35,277 nt of DNA from an uncultured Mycoplasmatota bacterium (GTDB lineage Bacteria > Bacillota_I > Bacilli_A > RF39 > UBA660), in NCBI GenBank assembly GCA_900550255.1, contig URQZ01000012.1, forward strand, positions 1 through 35,277, written 5' to 3'. Below, piece by piece: positions 18,506 to 25,730 of this stretch. Positions within the stretch are counted from its first letter, which is position 1, and each line of letters begins with the position of its first letter. The position numbers were made by a program, and so were the translations under genes. The notes beneath the pieces are model-generated. The model saw only the letters and a program-made list of their open reading frames with translations, did no database searches and was not told where the DNA came from.

Positions 18506-18519
18506 CGAACATTTGTTTA
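18506..18519. promoter_or_regulatory. Candidate LexA (DinR) box upstream of recA
   Basis: CGAACATTTGTTTA matches CGAAC-N4-GTTCG perfectly in one half and at 3 of 5 bases in the other. It sits about 10 bases upstream of the recA -35. The fit is imperfect, but the place is right for SOS control. Confidence 0.45.
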
Positions 18520-18545
18520 TATTTTTTTGATGGTAATTTTTTACA

Positions 18546-18582
18546 AAAAAAAGAAAAGATTTCCTATCTTTTAGAAAATCTT
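18546..18582 (-). terminator. Terminator after pgsA
   Basis: Minus-strand stem AAGATTTTC / GAAATCTT (one bulged T) followed by TTCTTTTTTTT. Confidence 0.7.
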
Positions 18583-18591
18583 CATCATAAA

Positions 18592-19197
18592 TTATTCACT
18601 TTTTGAATCTTCAAAAATAATTTTTTTATTCATTGAATAGTATTGAGCTGCTGAAATAATTGATAATACACAAGCTATTATAAGTAGTGCATCAGAAATT
18701 TTCAAATTATATAATTCAAATGGTAAATTATAAAATAATGTTAATGTTATTCCAACCATTAATGAAGCTGTTTTTAATTTTCCCATTTTGATAGCTGCTA
18801 CAACTTGTCCTTTACTTCCAGCAATCATTTTTATAGAATTAACAACACTATCTCGTGCAATTATAATTACAGGTATTATTGGAGATATAAATCCACTTGC
18901 TGCTAAAATAATTAATATAGGGTTTACTAAAATTTTATCAGCTATTGCATCTATCATTTTTCCAAAATCAGTAATTAAATTATATTTTCTAGCAATATAA
19001 CCATCAAGAAAGTCCGTAAGGGATGCAACTATAAATAATACACCAGCAATTATGTATTTTATATCAACTACAATTGTTTCATTTACAAAAATTTTTGGCA
19101 TTACAATTCCCATTGCGTCAATTGGAAATAAAAGTAATACAATTATAAAAATTGATAAAAATATTCTACTCATTGTTATTTTATTTGGTAAATTCAT
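18592..19197 (-). CDS. pgsA: CDP-diacylglycerol--glycerol-3-phosphate phosphatidyltransferase
   Basis: Makes phosphatidylglycerolphosphate, the precursor of phosphatidylglycerol, at the membrane. The CDP-alcohol phosphatidyltransferase signature (D-G-x2-A-R-x8-G-x3-D-x3-D) is seen in DFLDGYIARKYNLI followed by TDFGKMIDAIAD. About six hydrophobic segments are spread over 201 residues, a normal length. ATG at 19197 has AGGAG upstream. It follows the RodZ-like gene by 11 bases, so they form one operon. Confidence 0.95.
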   Translation of the reverse strand: MNLPNKITMSRIFLSIFIIVLLLFPIDAMGIVMPKIFVNETIVVDIKYIIAGVLFIVASLTDFLDGYIARKYNLITDFGKMIDAIADKILVNPILIILAASGFISPIIPVIIIARDSVVNSIKMIAGSKGQVVAAIKMGKLKTASLMVGITLTLFYNLPFELYNLKISDALLIIACVLSIISAAQYYSMNKKIIFEDSKSE

Positions 19198-19208
19198 TTT
19201 AATATCTC

Positions 19209-19703
19209 CTATCTAATTATATTTCCGCTAGTAATAACGTTATCTTTTTCTTTTTCAAAATCATCACTATTGAATAGGGAAAAAACATAATATCCTATTC
19301 CTAAAACGACAACACCAATTATAATATATATGATAAATGGTGGAATATAAAATCTATCATTTTTTTCTAATGTATATGGTGATTTTATAACATTAGTCTG
19401 TTTTTTCTGTTTTTTTTCTAATTTCTTTTTTGCTTTTTTTATTTCATCTAAAGATATTTTTGAAGTACATTCAAATAAATATTCATTGAATTCATCTATC
19501 ATATCTTCATAATTAAGACCTAAATATTTTGAATAGTCACGAATAAAATATTTTAGATAAAAGACATCTTTGAAAGCTTCTCTATTTCCTGCTTCTAAGT
19601 TTTCAATTTGACTAGGTCTAAGTTTTAAATCATTAGCTGCTTCTTCAATTGATATACCAATATTTTCTCTTGCTTCTTTTAAAGCTTCTCCTATTTCTTT
19701 CAA
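19209..19703 (-). CDS. RodZ-like membrane protein with cytoplasmic HTH
   Basis: An N-terminal Xre-type helix-turn-helix (within IGEALKEARENIGISIEEAA through LRPSQIENLEAGNREAF) is followed by a Lys-rich linker, one transmembrane helix (FIIYIIIGVVVLGIGYYVF) and only about 20 residues outside. This is the RodZ/YmfM architecture, which links MreB to wall synthesis, but it lacks the usual C-terminal periplasmic domain. Position upstream of pgsA matches Bacillus. Start: the ATG at 19721 has no ribosome site and directly follows the rnpB T-run, whereas TTG at 19703 has GAAGG seven bases before it; I prefer TTG. Confidence 0.85.
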   Translation of the reverse strand: MKEIGEALKEARENIGISIEEAANDLKLRPSQIENLEAGNREAFKDVFYLKYFIRDYSKYLGLNYEDMIDEFNEYLFECTSKISLDEIKKAKKKLEKKQKKQTNVIKSPYTLEKNDRFYIPPFIIYIIIGVVVLGIGYYVFSLFNSDDFEKEKDNVITSGNIIR

Positions 19704-19722
19704 AATAACGCCTTCTTTCATA

Positions 19723-20084
19723 AAAAAAATAATATCTTATAAGCCATGTTCTGTACCTTAATAAAGGTGGCAAACATCTATCTATTGCTTAGCAATCCCA
19801 TAATTGATTCGTATTCTCAATTATTAGGCTCCCCTACCAAAATTTGGGTTTCTCGCTCATGGGGTTTACCACGTTCCATTTCCACCGTTTCCAGCTTATT
19901 CGTCACTATGGCACTTTTATACTTACTTTAACCGTATTTAAAAACTTAGGTTATTTCAGAGCCGTTAGCCTAAACTACCATAGGTTATTTTTTCCCTATG
20001 CATGAACACTATAGTCATCACAGACTATGCGAGCATGGACTTTCCTCACCATTACCTTTAAAATGGCGCGTTTGCCAAGATATT
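19723..20084 (-). ncRNA. rnpB: RNase P RNA (class B)
   Basis: Catalytic RNA of RNase P, which matures tRNA 5' ends. Minus-strand landmarks match Gram-positive rnpB: GAGGAAAGTCCATGCTCGCA near the 5' end, GAGCGAGAAACCCAAATTTT followed by GGTAGGGG, and ACAGAACATGGCTTAT near the 3' end. Terminal helix P1 is formed by AATATCTT (20077-20084) and AAGATATT (19731-19738), after which a T-run acts as terminator. The 5' arm of P1 overlaps the last codon of gpsB. The rnpB-gpsB neighbourhood is the same as in Bacillus. Confidence 0.95.
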
Positions 20085-20409
20085 AATCTTTTCCATATAT
20101 AATTTTTTCAAGGTTTGATAACCTTCTAAGTAAATCTGCATTACTTACTTCACCATTTGCAGTACCTTCTCTTAAAACTTCTAATTTAGTTCTAAGATTA
20201 CGGTTTTCTTGTTTTAATTTAATATTATCTTCGATCATTTCTTTTTTATCATTTTCTAGTTCTTTTATTATAACCATAAATTCTTCATAATCTCTAATTA
20301 TAACATCTAGAAATTTATCTACTTCTTGTGGTCGATACCCTCTTGTATCTATTTTAAATTCTTTTTCTAGGATATCTTTCCCAGTTAATAAAATTCTTTC
20401 TTGATACAT
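20083..20409 (-). CDS. gpsB: Cell-division protein GpsB (DivIVA family)
   Basis: Small coiled-coil adaptor that shuttles between division site and side wall and guides penicillin-binding proteins. The N-terminal DivIVA-type domain (DILEKEFKIDTRGYRPQEVD, then KFLDVIIRDYEEF) is followed by a coiled coil (about 40-75) and a short C-terminal helix (ADLLRRLSNLEKIIYG). About 108 residues is normal. ATG at 20409 follows AAGGTGG; a GTG nine bases further upstream lies within that site. Its location beside rnpB distinguishes it from DivIVA itself. Confidence 0.92.
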   Translation of the reverse strand: MYQERILLTGKDILEKEFKIDTRGYRPQEVDKFLDVIIRDYEEFMVIIKELENDKKEMIEDNIKLKQENRNLRTKLEVLREGTANGEVSNADLLRRLSNLEKIIYGKD

Positions 20410-20435
20410 ACTAACCACCTTCCCAACCTAGTACT

Positions 20436-20464
20436 ATTTTCTCAAAAAAATTGCTTTTTGTCAA
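20436..20464 (-). promoter_or_regulatory. Promoter of gpsB
   Basis: Minus strand TTGACA (20459-20464), 17-base spacer ending TGA, then GAAAAT (20436-20441): consensus -35 with weak extended -10. It may also feed rnpB. Confidence 0.65.
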
Positions 20465-20562
20465 TTCTAAACAACTATTATAATAATATATTTATAATAC
20501 AGTTTTTTTCTTATTTTATAAGGTCTCAATGATTAATTTTTCTAAAAAAAAGCAAAAAATTG

Positions 20563-20591
20563 TTGATTTTATAATGGAAACATGTTATTCT
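20563..20591 (+). promoter_or_regulatory. Promoter of the HU gene
   Basis: TTGATT (20563-20568), 17-base spacer ending TGT, TATTCT (20586-20591). Confidence 0.55.
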
Positions 20592-20636
20592 TAGAGTGTA
20601 AGCAAGATAGCTTAGTAAATTGAGGAGGTTATTTTA

Positions 20637-20909
20637 ATGTCAAAAACAGAATTAGTTAGTTACATAGCTGAAGAAACAGGATTAACAAAAGCTGATGCAA
20701 CTCGTGCTTTAGAGGCTATGATGAGTGGTGTAATCAAAGGTTTAAAAGAAGAAGGTAAAGTTACTTTAACAGGTTTCTGTACTTATACTGCAAAAGATAA
20801 ACCAGCAACTACAGCTCGTAATCCTAAAACTGGTGAAACTGTTCCAGTTCCAGCAAGAACTGCTGTTACTATCAAAGCAGGATCTAAATTAAAAGATGCT
20901 TTAAACTAA
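20637..20909 (+). CDS. hup: DNA-binding protein HU
   Basis: Histone-like nucleoid protein that bends DNA as a dimer. The 90-residue sequence covers the full family: N-terminal helices (MSKTELVSYIAEETGLTKAD), beta core (GKVTLTGFCTYTAKDKPATT), the DNA-binding arm ARNPKTGETVPVPARTAVTI with the intercalating Pro, and the closing helix. ATG follows GAGGAGG. The codon use is more biased to GCT/GCA/GGT than in neighbours, as expected for a highly expressed gene. Confidence 0.97.
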   Translation: MSKTELVSYIAEETGLTKADATRALEAMMSGVIKGLKEEGKVTLTGFCTYTAKDKPATTARNPKTGETVPVPARTAVTIKAGSKLKDALN

Positions 20910-20932
20910 GAAACTGATAAGTTTCTTTTTTT
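20909..20932 (+). terminator. Terminator after the HU gene
   Basis: Stem AGAAACT / AGTTTCT, loop GATA, then a run of T. Confidence 0.85.
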
Positions 20933-20958
20933 GTGGTATAATTGCTTTAGGTGATTTT

Positions 20959-21609
20959 ATGTATGAAGCAGCCTTAAATATTTTAAACAAATTGGATAAA
21001 TTAGGTTATGAATCTTATATAATTGGGGGATTTGCTCGTGACTTATATTTAAAAATTAATTCAAGCGATATTGATATATGTACTAGTGCTACTCCTGATA
21101 TAATTAAAAATCTATTTTTTGTTATTAAAGATAATTCTAAATTTGGATCGGTAATTATTGAATTTGAGCAGTACAATTTTGAAATTACTACATTTAGAAA
21201 AGATGAATATATTAATAATCGTTTTCCTAAAATTACGTTTGTAAATAGTTTAAAAGAAGATTTACAAAGACGTGACTTTATAATTAATACTTTATGTATT
21301 GATAAAGATGGTAATTTTGTTGATTTAATGAAAGCTATAGATGATATAGATAATAAAATAATAAATTGTGTAGGAGAAGCTGATATTAAATTAAGTGAAG
21401 ATCCACTTCGTATTTTAAGGTGTATAAGGTTTGCTTGTAAGCTTAATTTTACTATAAACGAAGATGTTACTAATTCAATAAAAAAATATACATATAAATT
21501 AAAAAGTTTGAGTAATAAAAGAGTTAAAAAAGAAATTAATGCTATTTTAAAACTTGAAAATGGCATGGATTATATAAAAAAATTTAATTTAGAAGAATAT
21601 ATACATTGA
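20959..21609 (+). CDS. CCA-adding enzyme / poly(A) polymerase head domain protein, short form
   Basis: Class II nucleotidyltransferase of the tRNA CCA-adding family. Visible motifs: YIIGGFARDLY (Gly23-Gly24), the metal-binding pair SSDIDI (Asp37, Asp39), QRRDFIINTL (104-106), and the nucleotide-template region EDPLRILRCIRFACKL (147 onward). The protein stops at 216 residues, whereas bacterial CCA-adding enzymes are about 380-420; the body and tail domains that hold tRNA are missing. TGA ends the frame, and a TAA follows two codons later, so read-through would not lengthen it. ATG at 20959 has GGTGA four bases before it. It could be a minimal CCA enzyme, a partial-activity enzyme or a non-tRNA nucleotidyltransferase. 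Confidence 0.85.
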   Translation: MYEAALNILNKLDKLGYESYIIGGFARDLYLKINSSDIDICTSATPDIIKNLFFVIKDNSKFGSVIIEFEQYNFEITTFRKDEYINNRFPKITFVNSLKEDLQRRDFIINTLCIDKDGNFVDLMKAIDDIDNKIINCVGEADIKLSEDPLRILRCIRFACKLNFTINEDVTNSIKKYTYKLKSLSNKRVKKEINAILKLENGMDYIKKFNLEEYIH

Positions 21610-21644
21610 GAGTAAAATCATGTATAATACTAGCAGGTGATATT

Positions 21645-22295
21645 ATGATGGATAAAATTATAAATTTGTTAAAAGGTGAGATGACTTTACCACAAATTTT
21701 ACTTTATAAATATAAGGCTTTAGGTTTAACAGAAAAAGAATTGATTGTTCTTATTTACATAATAAACCTTAAAAGTTATAACTTTAATCCTAAGGAAATA
21801 AGTTCTAATTTAGAATTATCACTACCAGAGGTATTAGAAGTCATTGACTCTCTATCAACAAAAGATTTTATAAAAATTGAACTAAAAAAAGTTGATAATG
21901 TTAGAGAAGAATTTATTAGTTTAGATAATTTTTATAACAAACTTGCCTATTTAGTTATAAATGATGAAGAAATTAATAAATCAAATTCTAGCTCATCAAA
22001 TGTGTTTGATATTTTTGAAAAAGAACTAGGAAGAACTTTATCTCCAATGGAATATGAAATTATAAATGGATGGTTAGATGTTCCTTTTAAAGAAGAACTA
22101 ATTATTTCCGCTTTAAAAGAAGCAACCTATAATGGTGTTTCTAATTTAAGATATATTGATAAAATACTTTATGAATGGAAGAAAAAAGGTATTAATTCTA
22201 AAGAAGATATTGAAAAAAATCGTAATGATTTTCAAAATAGGAAAGTTGAATCTAAACCATTATTTGATTATGATTGGTTAAATGATAATGAATAA
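21645..22295 (+). CDS. dnaD: DnaD-like replication initiation protein
   Basis: Primosomal protein that helps load the replicative helicase in low-G+C Gram-positives. An N-terminal winged helix (LGLTEKELIVLIYIINL to about residue 95) is followed by a DnaD/DnaB_2 C-terminal domain (FEKELGRTLSPMEYEIINGW and ISALKEATYNGVSNLRYIDK), ending in a short tail with FDYDWLND. The open frame starts at a TTG (21606), but ATG at 21645 sits four bases after AGGTGA, the spacing used by many genes here. The stop overlaps the start of nth; dnaD-nth is a conserved Bacillus pair. Confidence 0.92.
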   Translation: MMDKIINLLKGEMTLPQILLYKYKALGLTEKELIVLIYIINLKSYNFNPKEISSNLELSLPEVLEVIDSLSTKDFIKIELKKVDNVREEFISLDNFYNKLAYLVINDEEINKSNSSSSNVFDIFEKELGRTLSPMEYEIINGWLDVPFKEELIISALKEATYNGVSNLRYIDKILYEWKKKGINSKEDIEKNRNDFQNRKVESKPLFDYDWLNDNE

Positions 22296-22911
22296 TATTA
22301 CAAATTATTTAGATTCAATTATTCCGAATCCAAAATGTGAATTAAACTATAATAAAGATTATGAATTACTAATAGCTGTTATGCTAAGTGCTCAAACTAC
22401 TGATAAAAGGGTTAATATGGTTACTGCTATTCTTTTTGATAAATACAAAGACATTAAAGCATTAAAAGATGCGGATGTTCATGATATAGAAAACATTATT
22501 AAACCAATTGGTACTTACCATATAAAAGCTAAAAATATTATTCAAATAGCAAGTAAGTTATTCACTGAAAAAAATGGTATAGTTCCAAATGATAGAAAAT
22601 TTCTAGAAACATTACCTGGTGTTGGTAGAAAAACAACTAATGTTGTTCTTAGCAATTTATTTAATACACCATGTATAGCTGTTGATACACATGTTTCTCG
22701 TGTAAGTAAAAGACTTGGGATTGCTAAAGAAAATGATGATGTTTTAACAATCGAAAAAAAATTAAATAAAACGTTTAAAAAAGAGCAATTAAATAGATTA
22801 CATCATCAATTAGTTTTATTTGGAAGATATTATTGTAAAGCTAAAAATCCTGAATGTGTTAACTGCGGATTAAAAAATATTTGTACATATCAAAAAATCT
22901 CTAATAAATAG
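22282..22911 (+). CDS. nth: Endonuclease III
   Basis: Base-excision repair DNA glycosylase/AP lyase for oxidised pyrimidines. It has a helix-hairpin-helix LPGVGRKT with the catalytic Lys, VDTHVSRV with the catalytic Asp, and the C-terminal [4Fe-4S] loop with spacing C-x6-C-x2-C-x5-C (CKAKNPECVNCGLKNIC). At 209 residues it is of normal size. ATG at 22282 lies inside the end of dnaD, so translation is probably coupled; a second ATG at 22288 is possible. Confidence 0.97.
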   Translation: MIMNNITNYLDSIIPNPKCELNYNKDYELLIAVMLSAQTTDKRVNMVTAILFDKYKDIKALKDADVHDIENIIKPIGTYHIKAKNIIQIASKLFTEKNGIVPNDRKFLETLPGVGRKTTNVVLSNLFNTPCIAVDTHVSRVSKRLGIAKENDDVLTIEKKLNKTFKKEQLNRLHHQLVLFGRYYCKAKNPECVNCGLKNICTYQKISNK

Positions 22912-22920
22912 AGATTTTTT
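22892..22920. terminator. Bidirectional terminator between nth and the sortase gene
   Basis: Eleven-base arms (AAAAAATCTCT and complement) around a 7-base loop, with T-runs on both strands; contains the nth stop and touches the sortase stop. Confidence 0.85.
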
Positions 22921-24014
22921 TAACGACCAACTTTATTTACTAACTTAGCATGTAATACAACTCTTTTTTCATCATTATAACAACTAGATAAAGTAAGAAT
23001 TTTATCGTTGCTTGTTACATCAACATTATAATTATAAACACTTCTTGATTTTAGTTTATTTATAAAGTCTGTATAAGTTTGACTATCATTAAAATTAGTA
23101 GTTATATAATATGATTCTGGTTCTATTGTATAAGTACTAAATACTTGCCAAACGGAGTTTTCAGCTGGTGTAGAAATTTTAACAGTATAGTTACTTGGAT
23201 TAGTATACCAACTTTTATTAACGACTTTTTTAAGACTTCCAAACATTGTATTATTTAATCTACCATGACCATAGATAATAGTATTTTGACTTAAATTATT
23301 TATATTATTTCGATAATCTAAATATATCCAACCGGCATCATTATTCTTTTTATTAAATGAGTGAGTTAAATAATAATCATTGTTGTTGGTTTGAACAAAT
23401 GGATAGTTGATACTTGTTCCTGGTACTTTTATCCAACCTTTTGTATCACTATTTCTTTTTAACAAGCTATCAAAATCAACACTAATCATATCCATATTTT
23501 GAAAGTCAAAATAATCATTTGGAAGTTTTTGCTCTTCTTCAGTGACAGGTGTTTCTTGATTTTGAACAGTTGTTTTTACTTCTTCTACTTTTACTTCTTT
23601 ATTTATATCTTCTATTTGTTTTTTAGTGTCTATATTATCTTTTTGCCATTTTACTATTTCATAAATAATTAGTCCTAAGATAATAAAACATATAACTAAA
23701 ACAATAGTTAAACTTTTCTTTGTTTTTTTTAATTTCCTTTGTTTTTTGATTTTACCTCTTTGATACTTTTTATGAACATATTTAACATCATCTGGGTATG
23801 ATAAGTTAATCATTGGTTCTACTTTTTTATCAGGGGTTGTATTTATATCTTTTAATTCAGGTATTGCTATTAATTTATCTTCTTCATAAGGGGATATAAA
23901 GTATTCTTCACCTAAATCAATCATGTTAAATTGATCTAGATTATCACGCTGAAAATTATCACTTTTGACATGATTATTTTTTTTAGTTAGATTGTTTTTT
24001 TTCTTCCATATCAT
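22920..24014 (-). CDS. Class B sortase with long cytoplasmic N-terminus
   Basis: Membrane transpeptidase that cleaves a sorting motif and joins surface proteins to the wall. Catalytic triad: His250 (TIIYGHGRL), Cys345 (LTLSSCYND) and Arg351 (KRVVLHAKL). YYLTHSFN and DAGWIYLDYR are class B-like. One transmembrane helix lies at about 101-122, so about 100 highly charged residues face the cytoplasm, far more than the usual ~10, and a Glu/Val linker follows outside. No sorting-signal substrate is seen in the window. It lies 94 bases downstream of spo0A. Confidence 0.9.
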   Translation of the reverse strand: MIWKKKNNLTKKNNHVKSDNFQRDNLDQFNMIDLGEEYFISPYEEDKLIAIPELKDINTTPDKKVEPMINLSYPDDVKYVHKKYQRGKIKKQRKLKKTKKSLTIVLVICFIILGLIIYEIVKWQKDNIDTKKQIEDINKEVKVEEVKTTVQNQETPVTEEEQKLPNDYFDFQNMDMISVDFDSLLKRNSDTKGWIKVPGTSINYPFVQTNNNDYYLTHSFNKKNNDAGWIYLDYRNNINNLSQNTIIYGHGRLNNTMFGSLKKVVNKSWYTNPSNYTVKISTPAENSVWQVFSTYTIEPESYYITTNFNDSQTYTDFINKLKSRSVYNYNVDVTSNDKILTLSSCYNDEKRVVLHAKLVNKVGR

Positions 24015-24108
24015 AATCTAGCAAGTCCCCTTATCATCCTATACATTATATCACTTGATTTTTATTTTTTCAATATATAAAAAATTGATAACATTTGTTA
24101 CCAACCTA

Positions 24109-24879
24109 TTATATTCCTATTTTACTTGCTTCTAAACTTAACTTATCAGCAATTGTTACAATAAACTCAGAATTAGTTGGTTTAGCTTTATCTATATCAA
24201 CACTATGCCCAAATATTTCTTCCATTAGTTCCCAGTTTCCTCTATTCCAACTCACTTCAATTGCATGTCTAATTGCTCTTTCTACTCTTGATACAGTTGT
24301 ATCAAATTTTTCAGCAAGTTCAGGATATAGCTCTTTAGTTATTCCGCCTATTGTTTCTGGATGCTCATAAATGATACCAATTCCTTCTCTTATATATTGA
24401 TATCCTTTTATATGTGATGGAATTCCTAATTCGTGTAAAATTTTTGTTATAGAAATTTGTAGATTATTATGATAGAAATCTATATTTTTAGTTTGCTTAT
24501 CATTTTTTCTTCCTGCTTCTACAATTCTTTTTTCTAAATCAACAAGTTCAAATGGTTTTAAAATGAAGTAACTAACACCATATTCAGATACTTCTCTTAT
24601 AACATCACTTGCGTTATAACTTGTTGCAACAATTACTTTTTTATTAATGTTTCTCTTTTTCATTTCTTCTAAGACATACATTCCATCTTTTTTTGGCATT
24701 ATTAAATCAAGAACAATTAAATCGTATTTATCTTGATTAGATTCAATCATCTTTATTCCTTGTTCTCCATCATATGCCTCTAATACTACCTCTACATCAT
24801 TACTACTTTTAAAATATTCTTTTACCATATTTATAAGACTTATGTTATCATCTACCATAAGTACTTTTAATTTATCCAT
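24109..24879 (-). CDS. spo0A: Sporulation master response regulator Spo0A
   Basis: Phosphorylation-activated transcription factor controlling entry into sporulation. The receiver domain (1-120) has Asp10/Asp11, phospho-acceptor Asp58 (LIVLDLIMP), Thr86 and Lys108 (ILKPF). The C-terminal DNA-binding domain (about 140-250) has the near-invariant recognition region VSRVERAIRHAIEVSWNRGN and the EIFG motif. At 256 residues it is full length with all key residues kept, so it is likely functional. ATG at 24879 follows AAAGGAAG. The gene follows tpiA, rather than spoIVB as in Bacillus. Confidence 0.97.
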   Translation of the reverse strand: MDKLKVLMVDDNISLINMVKEYFKSSNDVEVVLEAYDGEQGIKMIESNQDKYDLIVLDLIMPKKDGMYVLEEMKKRNINKKVIVATSYNASDVIREVSEYGVSYFILKPFELVDLEKRIVEAGRKNDKQTKNIDFYHNNLQISITKILHELGIPSHIKGYQYIREGIGIIYEHPETIGGITKELYPELAEKFDTTVSRVERAIRHAIEVSWNRGNWELMEEIFGHSVDIDKAKPTNSEFIVTIADKLSLEASKIGI

Positions 24880-24920
24880 GTTTTTCTTCCTTTCTTTAGT
24901 AGTACTGCTATCATGGTATT

Positions 24921-24926
24921 ATTATA
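24921..24926 (-). promoter_or_regulatory. Possible -10 element for spo0A
   Basis: TATAAT on the minus strand about 40 bases before the spo0A start; no clear sigma-A -35 or sigma-H motif. The 24880-24974 gap also holds an inverted repeat (ACTAGA...TCTAGT, 24949-24970) of unknown role. Confidence 0.35.
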
Positions 24927-24974
24927 CAATAAGTTTGTGTTTTTTTACTAGAGTTAAATTTATCTAGTTTTATC

Positions 24975-25730
24975 TTAATTTGTCGAATTTTGTAACTTCT
25001 TGTCTTCTTCTAAAACAGTTGTAACTATTTTAATAAATTCTTTATATTTGGTTGAAGCTCCTCCAACTAAAACACCGTCTATTGATTTTATTTTAGCTAT
25101 TTCATCAATGTTTTTTTCATTAACGCTTCCGCCATAAACAACTTTAATATTTTTAAAATTAAAATGTTTTTTTACTATTTGTTTTATATATCTTGTATAT
25201 ATATCGATTTCATTTGTCGTTGGTGTTTCATTAGTTCCAATTGCCCAAATTGGTTCATAGGCAATAATTACATCTTCTAAATTAGAAATATTTGCTAAAT
25301 TTTCTACAAGTTCACTTTCTAATACTTCTTTTGTTTTTCCTTCATATTTTTCTTCTTTATTTTCACCAATACATAGAATAACTTTTAAATTGTTTTTTAA
25401 ACATAATTCTATTTTTTGATTTATTTCATTATTGGTTTCTAAAAAATATTTTCTTCGTTCACTATGACCAACTATAGCATAATCAACTTCCATACTTTTT
25501 GCTTGTCTAGGTGATATTTCACCTGTATATGCGCCTTTACTTTTATAAAAAATATTTTGGATTCCTACTTTAAAATTTTGTTTTAAAAAATAAGGAATAT
25601 ATATACAAGATGGACATATAATAACGTTTTCTATATTTATTTGTTCTTTTATTTTTTTTAAGTAAATATTAATATCAGAACTAAGCATGTTCATTTTGTG
25701 ATTTGCAATTACAATTTTATTCTTTGCCAT
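24975..25730 (-). CDS. tpiA: Triosephosphate isomerase
   Basis: Interconverts dihydroxyacetone phosphate and glyceraldehyde 3-phosphate. Catalytic residues are Lys12 (ANHKMN), His89 (AIVGHSERR) and Glu159 (IAYEPIWAIGT); phosphate-binding VVYGGSVN and GVLVGGAS are kept. A slight oddity is ANHKMN where most enzymes have GNWKMN. It is full length at 251 residues. The start at 25730 overlaps the end of the upstream glycosyltransferase by 14 bases, with AGGGGA as ribosome site, so the two are co-translated. Confidence 0.97.
   Translation of the reverse strand: MAKNKIVIANHKMNMLSSDINIYLKKIKEQINIENVIICPSCIYIPYFLKQNFKVGIQNIFYKSKGAYTGEISPRQAKSMEVDYAIVGHSERRKYFLETNNEINQKIELCLKNNLKVILCIGENKEEKYEGKTKEVLESELVENLANISNLEDVIIAYEPIWAIGTNETPTTNEIDIYTRYIKQIVKKHFNFKNIKVVYGGSVNEKNIDEIAKIKSIDGVLVGGASTKYKEFIKIVTTVLEEDKKLQNSTN
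24980..24987. promoter_or_regulatory. Possible Spo0A box upstream of spo0A
   Basis: TTGTCGAA on the plus strand, containing the core 0A-box TGTCGAA, about 100 bases upstream of the spo0A start and within the last codons of tpiA. A few such heptamers are expected by chance in this window, so only the position makes it of interest. Confidence 0.3.

Noticed and set aside
21015..21566. Long open frame antisense to the CCA-type gene
   Set aside because: No plausible protein family or ribosome site; the sense frame carries clear catalytic motifs.
20959..21616. TGA read as Trp (Mycoplasma-type code) extending the CCA-type enzyme
   Set aside because: It would add only two codons before TAA, and TGA also ends pgk at a normal place, overlapping the next start.
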